Assembly: GCA_964304625.1 (NCBI GenBank)
Contig: OZ199839.1
Span: forward strand, 11,098,001-11,162,000
Reading direction: 5' to 3'
Source of the DNA: Kudoa neothunni
Lineage: Eukaryota > Cnidaria
Length of the DNA: 64,000 nucleotides
Shown here: positions 62,601 to 64,000 of the stretch, piece after piece
Position numbering within the stretch: the first letter of the stretch is position 1
How the letters are laid out: the number at the start of each line of letters is the position of its first letter
Position numbers and translations under genes: made by a program
The notes under the pieces: generated by a model
The model's database searches: none
Seen by the model: the letters and a program-made list of their open reading frames with translations, nothing else
Told to the model about the DNA's origin: nothing

Positions 62601-63340
62601 TTTCATTATTAGTAATTTTAATTCCATGATCATTCGGTTTTTTCTTTAAAATACACCAAATTTTTGATATACGAACAACCATTTTTTTATATATTTGTTA
62701 GAGTATTGATATTAAAAGTAAATCGAGAATATACGAAAAACATTATGAACTTAAGCTAGTGAAACTGCCATAGATTTCATATTGTTGGTTAAAATGACAT
62801 TTTTCTTTCTCTTCATTCATATACAGGTTTGAATTATGGTCTCGAAATTCTGAAATTGATCTAATATATGATTATAATAAATTAGATTCTATGTTCAGGC
62901 ATAACAGTTATTTAAATGCTAATAATACACTCATAATGTATAACCGAAACTTTATTAACAACAAAAATAATTTGGGAGAATTTTTTAACTCAGAATTAGT
63001 CCAAAAAATAAAATTTTATTTTAACTAAACTCAACAAAAATTTTTCCTTTCGAGTTTTAATCAATCATCATAACGATAAACGAAGAATGATAGTTGAGAC
63101 CTCAGTGTAAACTATTAACCACACAAAGTTATACGACCAACCAAAAATGGTCGGAGGAGAAAGACCCCAAAATTAGCTAGAGGGTTTAAAATGAAGTTGA
63201 CGTGTTAAAAACAAGAAAATATTAATTATCTAATACAGTTGTTATTTAATAAGTGAATAGTTGGTTCTAATAACTTTGAAGGATATAATCGTCAGTTTGT
63301 TAAATTAGATGTGTTCGCTCGTTTGCTAATTTATAAAAGA
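59674..63340. other. Gene-free stretch between SMG5 and the GT31 gene
   Basis: About 3.7 kb, A+T-rich. A 66-codon ATG frame on the minus strand (62482-62682, starting MVVRISKIWCILKKKPND) and two short hydrophobic plus-strand frames (60797-60982, 61180-61404) are open, but have no family signature or splice partners, so I do not call them genes. Confidence 0.4.
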
Positions 63341-64000
63341 TTAAAATCTATAAAAAAGCAAATACCTCGTCTCATATTGCAGATTAGTATCGAAAATCAA
63401 TTGGTTTACCCCTCGAATACCGTGCATGAAATAGAAAAATGCTCTTTCACGAATGAGTTTCAAGCCATCAACTAGATTCGTATTGTAGATTGAACTGTGA
63501 GTATAATTTTTGTTGGTAGCAAAAGTAGCGTTGCAAAATCCCAACAGAAATCCAATATTTGCGTCTCCGTTTTGTAGATTAGTGCGATGATTCGAAGCAT
63601 TCACGAGACAATTGAGCATATTAGCCCTGATAACATATCCACCTCCAGAACAGTAAGGAGGAAAGTGGATTCCAGATATTGTACTGAATGGTTCATAATT
63701 CTTATGACTCTTATCTCGAATAATCAACATATTTTTATTCCTAACCCAACTATAAAACAATCGTAAAGAACCAAACATACAACAATCCTTCATAGTCTAT
63801 GTTGGAATCGACGATATCGGACAAATGTTGGATGTAGGGTACGATATTCACATAGACATCATCGTCAGTTTTGACTATGAATTTCAAACTTTTTATGTTC
63901 TGTTCTATTGAGAAATATTAACGAAGCTATGAGTTTTTTGCCTAGATTGCGATATTCTTCCTTAATACTATTGTGGGATAAACAGATCTCCGTAGAGGCT
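63341..64000 (-). CDS. GT31-family beta-1,3-glycosyltransferase, 3' part
   Basis: The gene runs in from beyond the right edge. Readable order on the minus strand: SIKEEYRNLGKKLIASLIF (the family's sYrNLtlKt region), LKFIVKTDDDVYVN (the DDD metal-binding motif), an FGS segment leading to IIRDKSHKNYEPF, HFPPYCSGGGYVI (the family's yPpYcsGggYvlS acceptor-side motif), and a C-terminal part with FYFMHGIRG, stopping at 63341. This is a Golgi type II enzyme adding galactose or N-acetylglucosamine in beta-1,3 linkage; which one cannot be told. Two one-base offsets, near 63891 and 63780, separate the first three blocks. They may be assembly errors or mean a dying copy. In the C-terminal half the usual acidic ED[VI]xxG site reads GDANIGFLLG, which may affect activity. 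Confidence 0.8.

Noticed and set aside
62482-62682. 66-codon minus-strand ATG frame
   Set aside because: Charged and plausible in composition, but isolated, with no recognisable domain and no supporting splice sites.
1-64000. Retroviral, LTR, Polinton or CRISPR sequences
   Set aside because: No reverse transcriptase, integrase, capsid-like reading, long direct terminal repeats or spacer arrays were seen on either strand.

Overview
The window looks like nuclear DNA of an animal with an A+T-rich genome (roughly 70% A+T by eye). The evidence is gene content: SMG5 (a metazoan nonsense-mediated-decay factor), a lipin phosphatidate phosphatase, mitochondrial DNA polymerase gamma, nicotinate phosphoribosyltransferase, an Ig/FN3 membrane receptor and a GT31 galactosyltransferase. 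All are split by GT-AG introns, mostly only 40-60 nt long. I cannot fix the phylum. Gene models below were built by matching splice sites and reading phase to remembered human proteins; no search was run.

Layout. 1-3800: decayed DNA transposons (Merlin, piggyBac). 4900-6733 and 13672-15621: two same-strand paralogues of an unrecognised family of helical, signal-peptide-bearing, single-pass membrane proteins. The first is intact, the second carries four frame offsets; piggyBac and hAT relics lie between them. 17262-18288: a hAT element. 19742-22003 (-): seven-exon Ig/FN3 receptor. 24284-32043 (-): lipin, with two long introns. 33648-35064: two hAT elements. 35228-37369 (-): NAPRT. 37905-38382 (-): a small unknown charged protein. 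39913-44277 (+): POLG, 14 exons. 44278-50199: transposon-rich, with a Tigger/pogo element bounded by TA. 50200-50955: an unknown gene head to head with SMG5. 50955-59649 (+): SMG5, 18 exons, with one 4.5-kb intron holding nested transposon debris. 63341-64000 (-): 3' part of a GT31 glycosyltransferase running off the window.

The genes do not form a pathway; this reads as a set of independent housekeeping genes. A shared feature is a CpG-containing palindrome resembling the NRF-1 site (TGCGCATGCGCA and variants), found just upstream of POLG, NAPRT, the small 38.4-kb gene and SMG5, and also at several intergenic or intronic sites.

Two points matter when reading the annotation. First, conserved genes here (lipin, NAPRT, SMG5, GT31) each show one or two single-base frame offsets, all in the +1 direction and mostly next to short homopolymers. 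POLG and the Ig/FN3 gene show none. Residual assembly errors are the simplest reading. Second, long introns and gene-free stretches are where the recognisable transposon relics sit. I saw no LTR, retroviral, Polinton or CRISPR sequence.
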